Source: QYOJ01 sp964642545
GTDB taxonomy: Bacteria > Bacteroidota > Bacteroidia > Bacteroidales > FEN-979
Reading direction: 5' to 3'
Assembly: GCA_964642545.1 (NCBI GenBank)
Contig: CAZXQU010000043.1
Location: 1 to 25,629 of the forward strand
DNA length: 25,629 nt
Part shown: piece after piece, positions 23,767 through 25,629 of the stretch
How positions within the stretch are numbered: position 1 is the stretch's first letter
How the letters are laid out: each line of letters starts with the position of its first letter
Made by a program: the position numbers and the translations under genes
Notes under the pieces: model-generated
Seen by the model: only the letters and a program-made list of their open reading frames with translations
The model's database searches: none
Told to the model about the DNA's origin: nothing

Positions 23767-24391
23767 AGTAGCGACAGAGTTGGGTCAGTCCGCATTCTCC
23801 ACATTTAGGTTTTCGGGCCACACAAACATAACGTCCGTGAAGGATCAGCCAGTGATGCGCCAGCGGGATTAACTCTTCCGGGATGTATTTGATCAGCTGG
23901 ATTTCTGTCTGAAGCGGAGTCTTAGCCCCGGTAGTTAGCCCAATCCTGGCCGACACGCGATATACATGGGTATCCACAGCCATCGTCGGTTTGTTGAACA
24001 ACACAGCAGCAAGCACATTAGCCGTTTTGCGCCCCACCCCTGGCAAGGTTTGAAGTTCATCAATATCTGAAGGCATAACGCCGTTGAATTCTGTAAGCAA
24101 CGTGTTTGCCATGCCAATCAGATTTTTAGCCTTGTTATTGGGATAAGAACAACTCTTGATGCTTTCAAAAACTTCATCCTGTCTTGCTTCGGCTAACCAA
24201 GAGACAGTGGGAAATTTCTCAAAAAACGCCGGAGTGATCATATTCACACGCTTATCTGTACATTGTGCTGACAAAATCACAGCAACAATCAACTGATATG
24301 GATCAGTATATTCCAATTCCGTCTCGGCATCCGGATTGTGTTCTTGAAAATACCGGATCACCTGTTCAAATCGCTCTTTCTTCGTCATCAT
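23738..24391 (-). CDS. nth: Endonuclease III (DNA glycosylase/AP lyase)
   Basis: The 217-residue enzyme removes oxidised pyrimidines and nicks abasic sites in base-excision repair. The helix-hairpin-helix LPGVGRKTANVL carries the catalytic Lys122. The catalytic Asp140 lies in AVDTHVYRV. The iron-sulphur cluster ligands are Cys190, Cys197, Cys200 and Cys206 (C-x6-C-x2-C-x5-C). Length and motifs are complete. It overlaps the start of the peroxiredoxin remnant and reads toward recA. Confidence 0.97.
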   Translation of the reverse strand: MMTKKERFEQVIRYFQEHNPDAETELEYTDPYQLIVAVILSAQCTDKRVNMITPAFFEKFPTVSWLAEARQDEVFESIKSCSYPNNKAKNLIGMANTLLTEFNGVMPSDIDELQTLPGVGRKTANVLAAVLFNKPTMAVDTHVYRVSARIGLTTGAKTPLQTEIQLIKYIPEELIPLAHHWLILHGRYVCVARKPKCGECGLTQLCRYYEKEHISVC

Positions 24392-24415
24392 AAAGGTTTA
24401 CACAAAGATATAGCT

Positions 24416-24470
24416 TTTCGTATTTCGATTTCGTATTTCGCTTCTCGCTATTTCGCCATTTCACTATTTC
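24416..24470. repeat. TTCGTATTTCG / TTCGCTATTTCGC repeat tract
   Basis: Imperfect 7- to 8-bp units (TTCGTAT, TTCGATT, TTCGCTT, CTCGCTA, TTTCGCC) fill most of the 99-bp divergent region between nth and the flavoprotein gene, where both promoters should lie. They are the same family as 96-135 and 16583-16626. Confidence 0.7.
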
Positions 24471-24490
24471 TATTTGTACCTTTACCGCCT

Positions 24491-25629
24491 ATGACCCACC
24501 ACGATTTCGATATCGCCATTGTTGGAGCAGGCCCGGCCGGCGCTACGCTGGCATTGAGTCTGGCACACTCGGGATTACGTATTGGAATATTCGACAAAGC
24601 GAGTTTCCCCAGGGATGTCATCTGTGGAGATGCCCTCAGCGGACAGGTGCTGAATGTGTTAAAACGCCTGCCTGATGAGATATACAAGGATTTTCTACAG
24701 GAAGTACCTAAAACGCCCTCCTGGGGCATCCGGTTCCATTCTCCCGGGAATCATCCATTGGAGCTTCCATACCGTGTTACCCGAAACGCAACGGAAGACC
24801 CTCCAGGGTATATTTGTCCCAGGCTGCTCTTTGACCGGTTTCTTCAAAAACGACTATCGATGTATCCCTCCATTCAGGTTTTCGAAGGTGAGGCTGTAAC
24901 AGCAGTGAAGAAGTTGCCTGATGCCATTGAGTTACAAGCCGGGGAACGCATAGTCAGAGCTCAGATGGTTGCCGGGGCCGACGGGATCCATTCGCTGGTC
25001 AGAAAGAGTCTCAGCGACAGGAAGTTGGACAAATCGTACTACTGCATGGCCGTCAGGGCCTATTTTGAAGGGGTGACAGGATTTCATCACGAGAATTTTA
25101 TTGACCTTTATTACCTGAAGGACCTGTTACCGGCTTATCTATGGATTTTTCCGGAAGTAGGTGGCAGAGCAAACGTAGGATTGGGACTACCCTACCCCAT
25201 GGTTATTCGCGACCGACTCTCACTAAAGCGGGTCCTTGAAGGGTTGATCGCCAATGACCCTGTTATTTCCAAACGTTTTGCAAATGCGAAACAAGTTACC
25301 CCTATTCAGGCGCGTGGATTGGCGGTTCATCGAAACCTGAAAGATCTGTCGGGCGAGCGTTTTTTGCTGATGGGAGATGCGGCTCTTGGCGTTGATCCTT
25401 TTTCAGGAGAGGGAATCGGCTTCGCTATGGCAAGTGCCGAATCGGCAGCTGCAGTGATACTGGAATGTGCAAAAACCGGCAATTTTTCTTCTGCAATGAC
25501 TTCGGATTACGATTTTCGGATTGCCAGGCGAACAAAAACCGAACATGATACCAGCGCAGCGATGCAAAGGTATGCAAGATATCCGTGGCTTTTTAATATG
25601 GTGGTCAGAAAAGCTAATAATAGCAAGGC
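24491..25629 (+). CDS. Geranylgeranyl-reductase-family FAD-dependent oxidoreductase, partial
   Basis: The frame is open from the ATG at 24491 to the right edge (379 codons, C terminus missing). The N terminus has the FAD-binding motif IVGAGPAGAT (10-19), then FPRDVICGDALSG, the family's CGD-type region. A second FAD motif, GDAALGVDPFSGEGIGFAMAS, appears near residue 297. The family reduces isoprenoid double bonds (geranylgeranyl groups, menaquinone side chains) or hydroxylates aromatic substrates. The substrate cannot be told from the sequence, and no isoprenoid or quinone gene is visible. It diverges from nth. Confidence 0.88.
   Translation, partial: MTHHDFDIAIVGAGPAGATLALSLAHSGLRIGIFDKASFPRDVICGDALSGQVLNVLKRLPDEIYKDFLQEVPKTPSWGIRFHSPGNHPLELPYRVTRNATEDPPGYICPRLLFDRFLQKRLSMYPSIQVFEGEAVTAVKKLPDAIELQAGERIVRAQMVAGADGIHSLVRKSLSDRKLDKSYYCMAVRAYFEGVTGFHHENFIDLYYLKDLLPAYLWIFPEVGGRANVGLGLPYPMVIRDRLSLKRVLEGLIANDPVISKRFANAKQVTPIQARGLAVHRNLKDLSGERFLLMGDAALGVDPFSGEGIGFAMASAESAAAVILECAKTGNFSSAMTSDYDFRIARRTKTEHDTSAAMQRYARYPWLFNMVVRKANNSK

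Overview
The window looks like a Bacteroidota (Bacteroidales/Sphingobacteriia-like) chromosome fragment from a draft or metagenome assembly. The evidence is a SusC/SusD pair, a type IX secretion C-terminal sorting domain, repeated TAnnTTTG promoter boxes of the Bacteroidota type, AT-rich intergenic regions with GC-richer genes, and a run of exactly 100 N. Organism assignment is inference; no rRNA or tRNA is present.

Layout. (1) 1-2727, minus: 5'-terminal 909 codons of a DnaE-type polymerase III alpha subunit, carrying four short repeat-derived peptides, all in frame. (2) 2858-10387, plus: a three-gene glycan-uptake island: SusC-like receptor, SusD-like lipoprotein, and a secreted LamG/Ig/PNGase F-like protein with a T9SS tail. 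(3) 10415-10909, minus: small membrane protein. (4) 10979-12145, minus, and 12249-13052, plus: a Y-family polymerase (DinB type) divergent from an HTH plus S24 (LexA-like) regulator. A 33-bp element in their shared intergenic region recurs (29/33 identical) in front of dnaE, so regulator, dinB and dnaE look like one damage-inducible mutagenesis unit now split by the glycan island. (5) 13172-16324, plus: ugd, UDP-glucuronate decarboxylase and rfbD, a nucleotide-sugar operon. (6) 16317-16631: octamer repeats with the N gap, then heptamer-like repeats. (7) 16632-20360: phosphohexomutase followed without spacing by an Omp85-like outer-membrane protein. (8) 20389-21329: DUF5063-like protein and a stand-alone Hpt phosphotransfer protein. 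(9) 21322-24391, minus: endonuclease III (nth), a degenerate Bcp-like peroxiredoxin, recA and a TPR lipoprotein. (10) 24491-end, plus: a geranylgeranyl-reductase-family flavoprotein, cut by the window edge.

Two themes stand out. DNA-damage functions are concentrated here (dnaE, dinB, LexA-like regulator, recA, nth). The locus is also colonised by at least four families of short repeats (7-bp CAGTTGG, TTCGCTA-like, 8-bp GGAGATGG, and GC-rich palindromes), which sit in intergenic regions, at a stop codon, at a ribosome-binding position and, remarkably, in frame inside dnaE.
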